Shown piece by piece: positions 44,318 to 54,166 of a stretch of 64,000 bases of DNA (positions within the stretch are counted from its first letter, which is position 1; every line of letters starts with the position of its first letter). Below the pieces are notes generated by a model. The model ran no database searches, was not told the origin of the DNA, and saw nothing but the letters and a program-made list of their open reading frames with translations. Source of the stretch: Nocardioides bizhenqiangii (GTDB taxonomy: Bacteria; Actinomycetota; Actinomycetes; Propionibacteriales; Nocardioidaceae); contig NZ_CP141059.1 in NCBI RefSeq assembly GCF_034661235.1, positions 1,550,001 to 1,614,000 on the forward strand, given 5' to 3'. The translations under genes and the position numbers were made by a program.

Positions 44318-45468
44318 GCGAGGCGCACGAGGACGAACGGCGCGCGCGTCTGACGCTGAGCCTGGTGAGCGAGCCGGGGGACTGGGGATTCGCCACGCTC
44401 GCCCACGAGCTCGGAGGGCGGGAGCTGCTCTCCTCGCTGCACACCGATCCCGAGCGGCACGAACTGCTGACCGCGGCCGCGGCGCGACTCTCCTCGATCG
44501 ATGTCGACGCGACGCTGGAGCACGCATCGCGGCTCGGCGTGCGCTTCCTGATCCCGGGAGACGACGAATGGCCGCGCCAGCTCGACGACCTGCACGGCGT
44601 CGAGCCGCTCCACGAGCGCTCGGGCGTGCCGATCGGCCTATGGGTGAGGGGACCGCTCCGCCTGGACTCCCTCGCCGACGCGGTCGCGCTGGTCGGTTCC
44701 AGGTCGTCCAGCAGCTACGGCGAACAGATCGCTGCCGACATCGCTGCCGAGATCGGACTGGCGGGACGGCCGGTGGTTTCCGGCGCCGCGTTCGGCATCG
44801 ACTACGCCGCTCATCGCGGTGCGGTCAGCGTCAACGCGCCGACCGTGGCCGTGCTCGCCTCCGGGGCAGACCGCGCCTACCCGACCGCACACCGTCGGAT
44901 GATCGAGCACCTCGCAGCCGAGCACGCTGTGGTGTCCGAGGCCCCGCTCGGGGCTGCTCCCCAACGCATCCGGTTCCTCGCGCGCAACAGGCTGATCGCC
45001 GCACTCACGCGCGGGACCGTCGTCGTCGAGGCCGCCGCCCGCAGTGGTGCCCTGAACACCGCCAACTGGGCGCAGCGCCTCCATCGGGTCACGATGGCGG
45101 TGCCGGGGCCGGTGACGGCGGCGACGTCGGCCGGCTGCCACCTCCTGGTCCGTTCTGGAGCGGCGACCCTGGTCACCTCGGGGGCCGACGTCCTTGAGCT
45201 GACCGGCGGGGCCGGCGAGCACCTCACCGTCGACCCGCGCGGACCCCAGACGCCACGCGACCGGCTCTCCCTGCGCCAGCGGCAGGTGCTCGACGCGGTC
45301 CCCGCCGCCAGCGGCGCACCCGCCGGCTCGATCGCGAAGGTGGCGGGGCTCGGGATCGTCGAGGTGCGCAAGGCGCTCGGCCGGCTCGCCGAGCAGGGCT
45401 TCGTCGAGGACGCCGGCGGCGGCTGGCGGTTGGGAGCGGCGGCCCGCCGCGCCGCGCCTCCCGGTTGA
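44314..45468 (+). CDS. dprA: DNA-processing protein DprA
   Basis: DprA binds incoming single-stranded DNA and loads RecA. The 384-residue protein has the Rossmann-like core: VALVGSRSSSSYGEQIA, VVSGAAFGIDYAAHRGA, VAVLASGADRAYP, RFLARNRLIAALT and VEAAARSGALNTA. A C-terminal winged helix (LRQRQVLDAVPA...IVEVRKALGRLAEQGFV) completes the family layout. ATG 44314 is in a 4-bp overlap with comM. Other competence genes are not in the window. Confidence 0.94.
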   Translation: MSEAHEDERRARLTLSLVSEPGDWGFATLAHELGGRELLSSLHTDPERHELLTAAAARLSSIDVDATLEHASRLGVRFLIPGDDEWPRQLDDLHGVEPLHERSGVPIGLWVRGPLRLDSLADAVALVGSRSSSSYGEQIAADIAAEIGLAGRPVVSGAAFGIDYAAHRGAVSVNAPTVAVLASGADRAYPTAHRRMIEHLAAEHAVVSEAPLGAAPQRIRFLARNRLIAALTRGTVVVEAAARSGALNTANWAQRLHRVTMAVPGPVTAATSAGCHLLVRSGAATLVTSGADVLELTGGAGEHLTVDPRGPQTPRDRLSLRQRQVLDAVPAASGAPAGSIAKVAGLGIVEVRKALGRLAEQGFVEDAGGGWRLGAAARRAAPPG

Positions 45469-45495
45469 GGGACCAGTCGTTCCTAGACTCGGACC

Positions 45496-46446
45496 GTGCC
45501 CGCTGATCCTGTCGAGACGAGCCCGGACGACGGGCTCCCCGAGACCTTCTCCACGGTGCTCGGCGACTACGAGCGGCACCTCGCGTTCGAACGCAACCTC
45601 ACGCCGCACACCGTCAAGGCCTACATCGGGGACATCGCGGGCCTGCTCGAGCACGCCCATCGCTCGGGCTTCTCCGACGTCGGCGAGCTCGACCTGAGGA
45701 CCCTGCGCAGCTGGCTGGCCAAGCAACAGTCGATGGGCCGCTCGAGGACGACCCTCGCCCGCCGGGCGACCGCCGCCCGGGTCTTCACCGGCTGGCTCGC
45801 GCGGACCGGCCGGACGCCGACCGACGTCGGCTCGGCGCTCGGCTCGCCCAAGCCGCACCAGCCGTTGCCGAGCGTGCTGCGGGTCGACGAGGCCCGGGGC
45901 CTGATCGCCGCCGCGACCACGCTCGCCGACGACGGCAGCCCGGTGGGCCTCCGCGACGTCGCGATGCTGGAGCTGCTCTATGCCACCGGCATGCGAGTTG
46001 GCGAGCTCTGCGGCCTCGACGTCGACGACGTCGACCGCGACCGCAACGTGGTCCGGGTCTTCGGAAAGGGACGCAAGGAGCGCACCGTGCCGTTCGGGCA
46101 GCCGGCGGCCGCCGCGGTCGACGCCTGGCTCGGACGCGGGCGTGGCCAGCTGGCCCGCCCCGGTTCGGGTGCCGCACTGTTCCTCGGCGCCCGTGGTGGG
46201 CGGATCGACCAGCGCGCGGTGCGGACTCTCGTGCACCGCCGGATCGCCGACGTCGCCGGTGCTCCCGACCTCGGCCCGCACGGACTGCGCCACACGGCAG
46301 CGACTCATCTGCTCGAAGGGGGTGCCGACCTTCGTTCGGTGCAGGAGCTGCTCGGGCACGCCTCGCTCGCCACCACCCAGCGCTACACCCACGTCACCAC
46401 GGACCGCCTCCGCAAGGCCTACCGGCAGGCGCACCCGCGGGCCTGA
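45496..46446 (+). CDS. xerC: Tyrosine recombinase XerC-type
   Basis: This 316-residue recombinase resolves chromosome dimers with a XerD partner. The N-terminal core-binding domain ([20 protein letters not shown]) is followed by the catalytic domain with Arg167, Lys192, His262, Arg265, His288 and nucleophile Tyr297 (QRYTHV). All six are present. GTG 45496 is 6 nt after TAGACT. The position next to dprA and away from any element supports XerC rather than a phage integrase. Confidence 0.92.
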   Translation: MPADPVETSPDDGLPETFSTVLGDYERHLAFERNLTPHTVKAYIGDIAGLLEHAHRSGFSDVGELDLRTLRSWLAKQQSMGRSRTTLARRATAARVFTGWLARTGRTPTDVGSALGSPKPHQPLPSVLRVDEARGLIAAATTLADDGSPVGLRDVAMLELLYATGMRVGELCGLDVDDVDRDRNVVRVFGKGRKERTVPFGQPAAAAVDAWLGRGRGQLARPGSGAALFLGARGGRIDQRAVRTLVHRRIADVAGAPDLGPHGLRHTAATHLLEGGADLRSVQELLGHASLATTQRYTHVTTDRLRKAYRQAHPRA

Positions 46447-46456
46447 CCTGCGGGAC

Positions 46457-47032
46457 TCACCAGGCGAGCGGACGCCAGGTGTCGTAGGGGAGCCGCAGCG
46501 GCGCCCTGCCCGGGGACCGGGCGACAGGCTCGTCGCGCCAGAGGGGGAGCAGGCGGACCGGTCCGGCTCCGACGAGCCGCAGCGGGTCGAGGTAGGTCTC
46601 GCCGCGCAACCAGCCCCAGTGCAGACACGCTCGCGGAGCGCAGTGGGAGCCGACGAGCTGGAGCGTCCCGATGACGGTGCCCTGGTCGACGGTGTCGCCC
46701 ACGGACACCGAGGCGGAGAGCGGCTCGTAGGTCGTCCGGGTGTCGCCGTGGCTCACGACGACCACCCCTCGTCCGGCCAGCGGTCCGGCATAGGTCACCG
46801 TGCCGCCGAGCGCGGTGTGCACGCGTTGTCCCGAACGGCCCGCCAGGTCGACACCCCGGTGTCCCGGACCGTACGGCGACGACGGCGGGTCGAAGTGGGC
46901 GATCACGTCCGGTTGGGGACGCAGCGGCCAGACGCCGACCGGGTCCTCGTCGCCGGTCGCCGGGCCGGCGGCGAGCAGGACGAGCAGGACGCCGGGCAGC
47001 AGCGCCCGGACCAGAAGGATCGGCAGTCGCAT
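46457..47032 (-). CDS. Secreted M23 family metallopeptidase
   Basis: This 191-residue LytM-type endopeptidase cleaves peptide cross-links of cell wall. Residues 1-27 are a signal peptide (LPILLVRALLPGVLLVLLAA). GHRGVDLAG gives zinc ligands His58 and Asp62; SHGDTRTTYEPL, VDQGTVIGTLQ and CLHWG (His138) complete the active site. Two Cys (131, 136) may form a disulfide. ATG 47032 is chosen for the signal peptide; the frame stays open to 47299. It is divergent from rpsB, 400 bp away. Confidence 0.87.
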   Translation of the reverse strand: MRLPILLVRALLPGVLLVLLAAGPATGDEDPVGVWPLRPQPDVIAHFDPPSSPYGPGHRGVDLAGRSGQRVHTALGGTVTYAGPLAGRGVVVVSHGDTRTTYEPLSASVSVGDTVDQGTVIGTLQLVGSHCAPRACLHWGWLRGETYLDPLRLVGAGPVRLLPLWRDEPVARSPGRAPLRLPYDTWRPLAW

Positions 47033-47432
47033 GGGCAGACTCTCGCGCGAGCGGCCGACCGAGCGACCGGCGTACGTCGCGGCGCTGTGGACAACCGGCA
47101 CCGTCGTCTCCCCTTGTGGACGGATCCTGGCGGACCCGGCGCCGACTTGGAGCCGGGTCGACAGGCGCCCGTCACGGATCTTGGTGCGCCGCCCGGGATT
47201 GGCCGGGGAGGACGCGCGACGGGTACGCTGAGCGCACCGGTCGAGGACCGTTGACGAGGGCTGCCCGCCCGACTCGATGTGACTCGCCGGAATTCGCACG
47301 TCAGCAGACCACGACGGCGCTCCTCCGAGTGCCGGCCGCCCGTGGGTGACGGCTCTCAGTCCCGAGCAATCGGGTCGGGCCGCACGCAGGCGTCAGGACC
47401 GAACTGAAAACAACCCAACAGGAGACACCATC
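47033..47432. other. 400-bp intergenic region upstream of rpsB
   Basis: The region holds no gene. It should contain the divergent promoters of the M23 peptidase and of rpsB-tsf. TACGCT near 47224 and TTGACG at 47251-47256 are loose promoter-like hits without a convincing partner. TGTGGACAA at 47086-47094 is the complement of a DnaA-box sequence, but it stands alone. Confidence 0.5.
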
Positions 47433-48470
47433 ATGGCTGTCGTCACCATGCGCCAGCTCCTCGAGAGCGGCGTCCACTTCGGACACCAGACCCGGCGCTG
47501 GAACCCGAAGATGAAGCGCTTCATCATGACCGAGCGCAACGGCATCTACATTATCGACCTGCAGCAGTCGCTGGCCTACATCGACCGCAGCTACGCCTTC
47601 ATCAAGGAGACCGTGGCCAAGGGCGGGACGATCATGTTCGTCGGCACCAAGAAGCAGGCGCAGGAGGCGATCGCCGAGCAGGCGACCCGCGTCGGCATGC
47701 CCTACGTCAACCAGCGTTGGCTCGGCGGCATGCTCACCAACTTCCAGACCGTGCACCAGCGGATCAACCGCCTCAAGGAGCTCGACGACGTCGACTTCGA
47801 TGACGTCGCCGGCAGCGGTCGCACCAAGAAGGAGCTCCTGCAGATGAAGCGGGAGCGCGACAAGCTCGACAAGACCCTCGGCGGCATCCGCGAGATGACG
47901 CGGACCCCGTCCGCCGTCTGGATCGTCGACACCAAGAAGGAGCACCTGGCGGTCGAGGAGGCCCGCAAGCTGCGGATCCCGATCATCGGCATCCTCGACA
48001 CCAACTGCGACCCCGACGAGGTCGACTTCCCGATCCCGGGCAACGACGACGCGATCCGCGCCGTCGGTCTGCTGACCCGCGTGATCGCCGACGCCGTCGC
48101 CGAGGGCCTCATCTCGCGCTCCGGCGCGGGGGCCAAGGACGAGCCCGGCGCTGCTGTCGGCGCTGAGGAGCCGCTGGCCGAGTGGGAGCGCGAGCTGCTG
48201 GGCGGCGACGCCGCCGAGGTGGCCGTGGAAGCCACTGGTGGCGACGCGGCGACCGAGGCGCCTGCCTCCGAGGCGACCGGTGCGTCGGCCGAGGGCACCG
48301 AGGCCGCCGAGGCCGTCGAGGCAGTGACCCCTGTCGAGGCGTCCGCCGAGACGCCCGTCGAGGCTCCTGCCGAGGCCGAGACCCCTGCCGAGCCCGCGGC
48401 CGCCGTCGAGACCGACGCGCCCGTCGAGGCCGACGCGCCGGCCGAGGCCGAGGCTCCTGCCGAGGCCTGA
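47433..48470 (+). CDS. rpsB: Ribosomal protein S2 with long Ala/Glu tail
   Basis: S2 docks on the 30S body near S1. The first about 260 residues are standard: [44 protein letters not shown] and [21 protein letters not shown] further 85 residues are almost only Ala, Glu, Pro, Thr and Val with PVEA/PAEA units. The total of 345 exceeds the usual 240-280. ATG 47433 follows GGAGA. tsf follows by 59 bp. Confidence 0.96.
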   Translation: MAVVTMRQLLESGVHFGHQTRRWNPKMKRFIMTERNGIYIIDLQQSLAYIDRSYAFIKETVAKGGTIMFVGTKKQAQEAIAEQATRVGMPYVNQRWLGGMLTNFQTVHQRINRLKELDDVDFDDVAGSGRTKKELLQMKRERDKLDKTLGGIREMTRTPSAVWIVDTKKEHLAVEEARKLRIPIIGILDTNCDPDEVDFPIPGNDDAIRAVGLLTRVIADAVAEGLISRSGAGAKDEPGAAVGAEEPLAEWERELLGGDAAEVAVEATGGDAATEAPASEATGASAEGTEAAEAVEAVTPVEASAETPVEAPAEAETPAEPAAAVETDAPVEADAPAEAEAPAEA

Positions 48471-48529
48471 CCGCCGCGCCAGCACCTCGCAACCTCAACC
48501 ACACCCCACGTAGATCCGAGGGAGGATCC

Positions 48530-49339
48530 ATGGCATTCACCGCTGCCGACGTCAAGAAGCTCCGTGAGCTGACCCAGGCCGGGATGATGGACTGCAAGAA
48601 GGCTCTCGAGGAGGCCGACGGCGACTTCGACAAGGCCGTCGAGCTGCTCCGCGTGAAGGGCGCCGCCAAGGCGGCCAAGCGCGGCGCCGAGCGCGAGGCG
48701 TCGGCCGGTCTGGTCGCTGCCTCGGGTGGTGCGCTGATCGAGCTGAAGTCGGAGACCGACTTCGTCGCCAAGAACGAGGAGTTCATCACCACCGCGCAGC
48801 AGATCGCCGAGGCCGTCGCTGCCGGCAAGGCGTCCGACACCGAGGCCGCCAAGGCGCTGCCGCTGGGCGACAGCACGGTGGGCCAGGTCGTGGAGAACCT
48901 CGCGATCACCATCGGCGAGAAGATCGAGCTCGGCCAGGTGGCCTGCTTCGACGGCCCGACCACGGTCTACCTGCACAAGCGTGCCGCGGACCTGCCTCCG
49001 GCCGTCGGCGTCCTCGTGGAGTACGACGGCGACGAGACCGCTGCCCGCGGTGCCGCGATGCAGGTCGCCGCGCTGAAGGCGCAGTACCTCACCCGCGACG
49101 AGGTGCCCGCCGGCATCGTCGACGCGGAGAAGGACGTCCTCACCAAGAAGACGCTCGAGGAGGGCAAGCCCGAAGCCGCGGTCGCCAGGATCGTCGAGGG
49201 CCGCCTGGGCGGGTTCTTCAAGGAGGTCGTCCTGCTCGAGCAAGAGTCGGTCACCGAGTCGAAGAAGTCGGTCAAGGACGTCCTCGACGCCGCCGGCACC
49301 ACCGTGAAGCGGTTCGCTCGTTTCGAGGTCGGTGCCTGA
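48530..49339 (+). CDS. tsf: Elongation factor Ts
   Basis: EF-Ts exchanges GDP for GTP on EF-Tu. The 269-residue protein begins with [20 protein letters not shown] and the [10 protein letters not shown] motif that contacts EF-Tu, followed by two core subdomains. GGAGGATCC precedes ATG 48530. It shares the rpsB operon. A large hairpin and a TAGGGT promoter-like element separate it from pyrH. Confidence 0.96.
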   Translation: MAFTAADVKKLRELTQAGMMDCKKALEEADGDFDKAVELLRVKGAAKAAKRGAEREASAGLVAASGGALIELKSETDFVAKNEEFITTAQQIAEAVAAGKASDTEAAKALPLGDSTVGQVVENLAITIGEKIELGQVACFDGPTTVYLHKRAADLPPAVGVLVEYDGDETAARGAAMQVAALKAQYLTRDEVPAGIVDAEKDVLTKKTLEEGKPEAAVARIVEGRLGGFFKEVVLLEQESVTESKKSVKDVLDAAGTTVKRFARFEVGA

Positions 49340-49368
49340 CCCGATAGGGTTCGACTGACGTGACGAGG

Positions 49369-49410
49369 AGGCCGGTTCGATGACAGTAGACCTGATCATC
49401 GGACCGGCCT
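49369..49410 (+). terminator. Large hairpin between tsf and pyrH
   Basis: Arms at 49369-49383 and 49396-49410 pair over 15 bp with one G-U, around a 12-base loop. A weak T/C tail follows. TAGGGT (49345-49350) stands upstream, so the hairpin could end rpsB-tsf transcription or fold in a pyrH leader. Confidence 0.6.
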
Positions 49411-49444
49411 TCTCGCATGACCACGCATCGCGACCAACGAACGG

Positions 49445-50167
49445 GTGTGTCGATTGACCGGCTACAAGCGTGTCCTGATCAAGCTCTCCGGTGAGGTCTT
49501 CGGCGGCGGTGAGGTGGGGCTCGACCTCGACGTGATCAACCGGATCGCCGGCGAGGTGGCCGACGTCGCCAAGGCCGGGGTCCAGGTCGGCATCGTCGTC
49601 GGCGGCGGAAACTTCTTCCGCGGCGCCGAGCTGCAGCAACGAGGCATGGAACGCGCCCGAGCCGACTACATGGGCATGCTCGGCACGGTGATGAACTGCT
49701 TGGCTCTCCAGGACCTGACCGAGAAGCACGGTGTCGAGACCCGCGTCCAGACCGCGATCACGATGGGGCAGGTCGCCGAGCCCTACATCCCGCGCCGCGC
49801 CATCCGGCACATGGAGAAGGGCCGGATCGTCATCTTCGGTGCAGGCGCCGGCATGCCGTTCTTCTCGACCGACACCGTGGCGGCACAGCGCGCGCTCGAG
49901 ACCCGGTGCGAGGTCATCCTGATGGGCAAGCAGGGCGTCGACGGGGTCTACGACTCCGACCCGCACCAGAACCCGGCAGCGGTCATGTTCGACCACCTCA
50001 GGTACGCCGAGTACCTCGCCCGCGACCTCAAGGTCGCCGACGCCACCGGCATCGCGATGGCGCGGGACAACAAGATGGACATGGTCTTCTTCAACCTCTC
50101 GACCGAGGGCAACATCCTGCGGGTCGTGCAAGGTGAGAAGATCGGGACGCTGGTCAGCGCGGGCTGA
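49445..50167 (+). CDS. pyrH: UMP kinase
   Basis: PyrH phosphorylates UMP in pyrimidine synthesis. The 240-residue amino-acid-kinase-fold protein has [47 protein letters not shown] and [19 protein letters not shown]. It may start at GTG 49445 or at TTG 49454 (MTGYKRVL), which matches the family better. frr follows 40 bp after, as in most bacteria. A hairpin leader lies upstream. Confidence 0.95.
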   Translation: MCRLTGYKRVLIKLSGEVFGGGEVGLDLDVINRIAGEVADVAKAGVQVGIVVGGGNFFRGAELQQRGMERARADYMGMLGTVMNCLALQDLTEKHGVETRVQTAITMGQVAEPYIPRRAIRHMEKGRIVIFGAGAGMPFFSTDTVAAQRALETRCEVILMGKQGVDGVYDSDPHQNPAAVMFDHLRYAEYLARDLKVADATGIAMARDNKMDMVFFNLSTEGNILRVVQGEKIGTLVSAG

Positions 50168-50207
50168 GCCCGGCAGCATCGACGCATCACGCAACCAAGG
50201 AGCACCG

Positions 50208-50765
50208 GTGATCAACGACATCCTCAAAGAGGCCGACGGCAAGATGGACAAGTCGGTCGCCGCGACCCGCGAGGAGTTCGCGACCATTCGTGCGGGCCGC
50301 GCGCACCCCAGCATGTTCAGCAAGATCATGGTCGACTACTACGGCACGCCGACGCCGATCCAGCAGCTCGCGTCGTTCACGGCGCCCGAGGCGCGGATCA
50401 TCCTGGTCCAGCCCTACGACATGGGTGCGATGGCCAACGTCGAGAAGGCGATCCGCGACTCCGACCTGGGCGTCAACCCGGCAAACGACGGCAAGGTGCT
50501 GCGTTGCGTCTTTCCCGAGCTGACCGAGGAGCGGCGCAAGGAGTTCATCAAGCTCGCCAAGGAGAAGGCCGAGGGCGGCAAGGTCGCCGTGCGCCAGGTG
50601 CGGCAGAAGGCCAAGCAGCACCTCGAGCGGCTCGAGAAGGACGGCGAGGCCGGCAAGGACGAGGTCTCCGGCGCAGAGAAGCGACTCGACGGCATGACCA
50701 AGAACCACACCGATGCCATCGACGAGCTGCTGAAGAACAAGGAAGCCGAGCTCCTCGAGGTCTGA
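50208..50765 (+). CDS. frr: Ribosome recycling factor
   Basis: This 185-residue protein splits post-termination ribosomes with EF-G. KMDKSVAATREEFATIRAGRAHPS, VDYYGTPTPIQQLASF, EKAIRDSDLGVNPANDGKV and the KEKAEGGKVAVRQVRQKAK helix are all typical. GTG 50208 has AAGGAG upstream. It follows pyrH and precedes cdsA. Confidence 0.96.
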   Translation: MINDILKEADGKMDKSVAATREEFATIRAGRAHPSMFSKIMVDYYGTPTPIQQLASFTAPEARIILVQPYDMGAMANVEKAIRDSDLGVNPANDGKVLRCVFPELTEERRKEFIKLAKEKAEGGKVAVRQVRQKAKQHLERLEKDGEAGKDEVSGAEKRLDGMTKNHTDAIDELLKNKEAELLEV

Positions 50766-50786
50766 GCCTCGACGACCGAAACCTCG

Positions 50787-51674
50787 ATGACTGACACGAC
50801 CCCGCCGGCCGGCGCTGCCCCGCCGGCGAAGGACCACGGGCGCGCCGGGCGCGACCTCAAGGCGGCGGTCGCCTCCGCGGTCGTGCTGCTGGGCGCGATC
50901 GGCGCATCGCTGTACTTCTGGAAGCCGGCGTTCATGCTGATCGTCGCCGCTGCGGTGGTGGTGGCGGTGTGGGAGCTGCGCAAGGGCATGCTCGCCAAGG
51001 ACATCGACCTGCCCGAGCAGCCGCTGATGGTCGGCGGCGTGGTGATGGTGGTCGTCGCCTACGTGTCGAGCGCGGAGGCGCTGGTCACGGCGACTGCGGT
51101 CACGGCGCTGGTGATCATGCTGTGGCTGCTGCGGCGCGGCGTCGACGGCTACGTCAAGAACGCCACCGCGTCGGTCTTCACGCTCGTCTACGTGCCGTTC
51201 CTCGGATCGTTCGTGGCGCTGATGCTCGCCGAGGGCGGCGACACCTGGACCGGCGGCGGGCTCGACGACGACGGCGTTGCAGGCATCCTCACGTTCATCC
51301 TGGTCACCATCGCCTCCGACATCGGCGGCTACGTCGCCGGCGTCCTGTTCGGGAAGCACCCGATGGCGCCGGTGATCTCGCCCAAGAAGTCGTGGGAGGG
51401 CTTCGCCGGGTCACTCCTCGCGTGCCTCGGCGCGGGCTGGGTACTGGTGGTCTACCTCCTCGAAGGCGACTGGTGGGTCGGTCTCTGCCTCGGCGTCATC
51501 GCGGTCGTGATGGCCACGCTCGGCGACCTCTGCGAGTCGGTGATCAAGCGCGACCTCGGCATCAAGGACATGAGCCAGGTCATCCCCGGCCACGGCGGGC
51601 TGATGGACCGCCTCGACTCGCTGCTCGCGACGATTGCCCCGATCTGGCTGCTGCTCCACTACGCCGTCTTCTAG
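50787..51674 (+). CDS. cdsA: Phosphatidate cytidylyltransferase
   Basis: CdsA makes CDP-diacylglycerol, the precursor of membrane phospholipids. The 295-residue protein has about 8 membrane helices after a 25-residue polar start. ISPKKSWEGFAGSLLA, then GDLCESVIKRDLGIKDMSQV and IPGHGGLMDRLDSLL are the CDP-diglyceride signature with its metal-binding acidic residues. ATG 50787 is 22 bp after frr. Confidence 0.94.
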   Translation: MTDTTPPAGAAPPAKDHGRAGRDLKAAVASAVVLLGAIGASLYFWKPAFMLIVAAAVVVAVWELRKGMLAKDIDLPEQPLMVGGVVMVVVAYVSSAEALVTATAVTALVIMLWLLRRGVDGYVKNATASVFTLVYVPFLGSFVALMLAEGGDTWTGGGLDDDGVAGILTFILVTIASDIGGYVAGVLFGKHPMAPVISPKKSWEGFAGSLLACLGAGWVLVVYLLEGDWWVGLCLGVIAVVMATLGDLCESVIKRDLGIKDMSQVIPGHGGLMDRLDSLLATIAPIWLLLHYAVF

Positions 51675-51680
51675 ACCGTC

Positions 51681-52259
51681 CTAGGCACCTTCCTCGGCGT
51701 ACGCCGCGGCGAGCGCGACCCCCGCGTCGGGCTCCGGCGGGTCGGTGAGCACGTCGACGAGCGCGTCCGCGATCGAGAGGACCGTGTCGCCGTACGCGAC
51801 GACGTCCCGCAGGACCGCGCGCACCTCGGGGAGGTCGCGCGCGATGACCGGGACACCTGCTGCCAGCGCCTCGATCGCGCTCACGCAGGACGCGTCGCGC
51901 GTCGGGAGGTAGCCGAACGCCGACGCTCCCGCGACCAGGGCAGGGAACTCTGCTTCCGTCACGGGTCCGAGCAGGATCGGAGCGGTGCCGAGCTCGGCGG
52001 CGCGCCGGGTCAGCTCGGCGACCAGGTCCTCGTCGGCGTCCGGCTGGCGGCCGGCGACCACCATGCGTACGTCGGCCAGCGCGGCTTGCTCCAGCAGCAG
52101 CGTGGCGTGCGCTTCGAGCAGGTCGAGGACGCCATTCTCCGGGGCGAGACCACCCGTCGTGAGCACGTAGCGCCCGCCCACCCGCGCCAGCCAGGCGGCG
52201 AGGCCGGGCACGTCGTAGGCGGCAGCGGTGAACCGCGCGATGTCCATGCCGGTGCGCAT
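51681..52259 (-). pseudogene. C-terminal remnant of a family 4 glycosyltransferase
   Basis: These 192 residues align only with the donor-binding half of GT4 enzymes: MDIARFTAA (the usual domain-joining NGVDxxRF phrase), RYVLTTGGLAPENGVLDLLE, ILLGPVTEAEFPAL and SCVSAIEALAAGVPVIARDL (the E-containing signature). The acceptor-binding N-terminal 180 residues are absent, and a TAG in the same frame at 52269-52271 blocks extension. It is therefore probably an inactivated gene, though a short protein could still be made. Confidence 0.65.
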
Positions 52260-52361
52260 GGATCCACCCCCCTACGCCGCTCCCGAGGCGTTCCCCCGCC
52301 TTGACCACAAGGTACGCGACGATCACGCTCTGCGCCCGTGGGGCGGCTACGATCGAGGACG

Positions 52362-52784
52362 ATGGAGCAGGCTGTGGACACCCCGGGGCCCACCGCGACC
52401 GACCCGCCCGGGGCCGCCGCGGCGGCGGATCCTGCGCCCGACGCCGACCGGGAGCCGACCGGGAAGCGGTGGCAGCTGCCGGAGTGGTGGCACCGTGACC
52501 ACCCGGTCTTCGTGCCACTCGCCGGGTTCTTCACCGGGATGGCGTTCATCATCCTGGTGCCCGGCACCTACGCAGCGGTGCTGAAGTCGCTGGTCGGCTA
52601 CGAACGCGCCGAGGACCTCTTCCCGTTCGTGCTGCTCACGCTCGTCGTCCCGATCTCGCTGCTGGTGGCCCCCCGCACCCGGGGGTTCGGCCGCTACATG
52701 ATGTTCGGCGTGGTCGCGACGGCCGTCGTCGTCGTCGGCGTCTCGCTGGGCGTGCTCTGGTTCCTCCTGAACCGCGACGGCTGA
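52362..52784 (+). CDS. Small integral membrane protein of unknown function
   Basis: From ATG 52362 this is a 140-residue protein; TACGAT lies 8 nt upstream, a leaderless-type start. A 35-residue Pro/Ala/Asp-rich start is followed by three membrane helices (about 54-76, 88-104 and 112-135). RKRWQLPEWWHRDHP-like aromatic residues precede the first helix. It lies 55 bp before rlmN. No family was recognised. Confidence 0.65.
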   Translation: MEQAVDTPGPTATDPPGAAAAADPAPDADREPTGKRWQLPEWWHRDHPVFVPLAGFFTGMAFIILVPGTYAAVLKSLVGYERAEDLFPFVLLTLVVPISLLVAPRTRGFGRYMMFGVVATAVVVVGVSLGVLWFLLNRDG

Positions 52785-52838
52785 GCCGAGCGCTGCCGGT
52801 TAGGAGCCCACCAGCCGCGGTGGGACACTGGGGACACG

Positions 52839-53999
52839 ATGTCCGAGTCTGCCGAGCCCCCTGCACCGAGGGCGTTGCCCCTCGTCCTCGCGGAGCCGCG
52901 GGGACGCAAGAAGCCTCCCCGGCACCTGGCAGATCTTGCGCCCGGCGAGCGCAAGGAGCGGTTGGTCGAGCTCGGGTTGCCGGGGTTCCGGGCCAAGCAG
53001 CTGTCGACCCACTACTTCGCCCGCCTCGTGGACGACCCCGCCTTGATGACCGACCTGCCGGCGGCGCAGCGCGAGGAGCTGGTCGCAGCACTCCTGCCTG
53101 AACTGATGACGCCGCTGCGGACCCTCGAGGCCGACCGCGGCACCACCCGCAAGACGCTCTGGCGGCTGTTCGACGGGGCGCTGGTCGAGTCGGTCCTCAT
53201 GCGCTATCCCGGACGGGTCACCATGTGTGTCTCCAGCCAGGCCGGGTGCGGGATGGCATGTCCGTTCTGCGCCACTGGTCAGGGCGGGCTCCAGCGCAAC
53301 ATGTCCACCGCCGAGATCGTGGAGCAGGTCGTCGCGGGAGCACGAGCGCTCGCCCGTGACGAGGTGCCCGGCGGCCCGGGGCGGGTCTCCAACGTGGTGT
53401 TCATGGGCATGGGCGAGCCGATGGCCAACTACAACGCCGTCATCGGCGCGGTGCGACGGCTGACCGATCCCGCGCCCGACGGCCTCGGCATGTCGGCGCG
53501 CGGCATCACGGTGTCGACCGTCGGCCTGGTCCCTCGGATGCGGCAACTGGCCGACGAGGGCATCCCGGTCACGCTCGCGCTGAGCCTGCACGCGCCCGAC
53601 GACGAGCTGCGCAACGAGCTGGTGCCGATCAACACCAGGTTCTCCGTCGCCGAGACCGTCGAGGCGGCCTGGCACTACGCCGACAGGACCAAGCGCCGGG
53701 TCTCGATCGAGTACGCCATGATGCGCGGCATCAACGACCAGGCGTGGCGCGCCGACCTGCTCGCCGACGTGCTCACGTCGTACGGCGGGTCGGAAAGGTG
53801 GGGCTGGGTCCACGTCAACCTGATCCCGCTCAACCCCACGCCGGGCTCGAAGTGGACCGCCTCCGATCCTGCCGACGAGCGCGAGTTCGTACGCCGTCTC
53901 GAGGCGCGCGGTGTGCCCACGACCGTGCGGGACACCCGCGGTCGGGAGATCGACGGCGCGTGCGGGCAGCTCGCCGCCGCGCCTTCGGTCGTCGAGTAG
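52839..53999 (+). CDS. rlmN: 23S rRNA (adenine-2503 C2)/tRNA methyltransferase RlmN
   Basis: This 386-residue radical SAM enzyme methylates A2503 of 23S rRNA. Cys137-x3-Cys141-x2-Cys144 (CGMACPFC) binds the Fe-S cluster. [12 protein letters not shown] at the start, [39 protein letters not shown] and [10 protein letters not shown] follow. Cys375 near the end is the methyl-carrying residue. ATG 52839 is used. The stop codon lies within a palindromic repeat element. Confidence 0.95.
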   Translation: MSESAEPPAPRALPLVLAEPRGRKKPPRHLADLAPGERKERLVELGLPGFRAKQLSTHYFARLVDDPALMTDLPAAQREELVAALLPELMTPLRTLEADRGTTRKTLWRLFDGALVESVLMRYPGRVTMCVSSQAGCGMACPFCATGQGGLQRNMSTAEIVEQVVAGARALARDEVPGGPGRVSNVVFMGMGEPMANYNAVIGAVRRLTDPAPDGLGMSARGITVSTVGLVPRMRQLADEGIPVTLALSLHAPDDELRNELVPINTRFSVAETVEAAWHYADRTKRRVSIEYAMMRGINDQAWRADLLADVLTSYGGSERWGWVHVNLIPLNPTPGSKWTASDPADEREFVRRLEARGVPTTVRDTRGREIDGACGQLAAAPSVVE

Positions 54000-54135
54000 C
54001 CCGAGCGCTCTGGCGCGAGGGCGTATCGAGACGCCCGCAACTGTGACTTCGGCCGTCCCCACCGACGGCGGGCACGTCACCGGGTCTCGATATGCGCGTC
54101 GCGGGCTCGTTCCTCACCCGCGGCGCTACTCGACC
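53992..54135. repeat. Palindromic intergenic repeat between rlmN and phosphoesterase gene
   Basis: Outer arms TCGAGTAG (53992-53999) and CTACTCGA (54126-54133), and inner arms CGTATCGAGAC (54022-54032) and GTCTCGATATG (54084-54094), form an imperfect 140-bp palindrome. The left arm includes the rlmN stop codon. The layout resembles REP/BIME-like elements. Confidence 0.65.
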
Positions 54136-54166
54136 TTCGCGCCTCTTCGGAGGTCGTCTTCGTTCC

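Noticed and set aside
45496..46446. Tyrosine recombinase as integrase of a mobile element
   Set aside because: Its length, motifs and place beside dprA fit XerC; no attachment sites or phage genes adjoin it.
47086..47094. DnaA-box-like TGTGGACAA in the rpsB upstream region
   Set aside because: It is a single site without a cluster, AT-rich stretch or dnaA/dnaN genes, so there is no sign of an origin.
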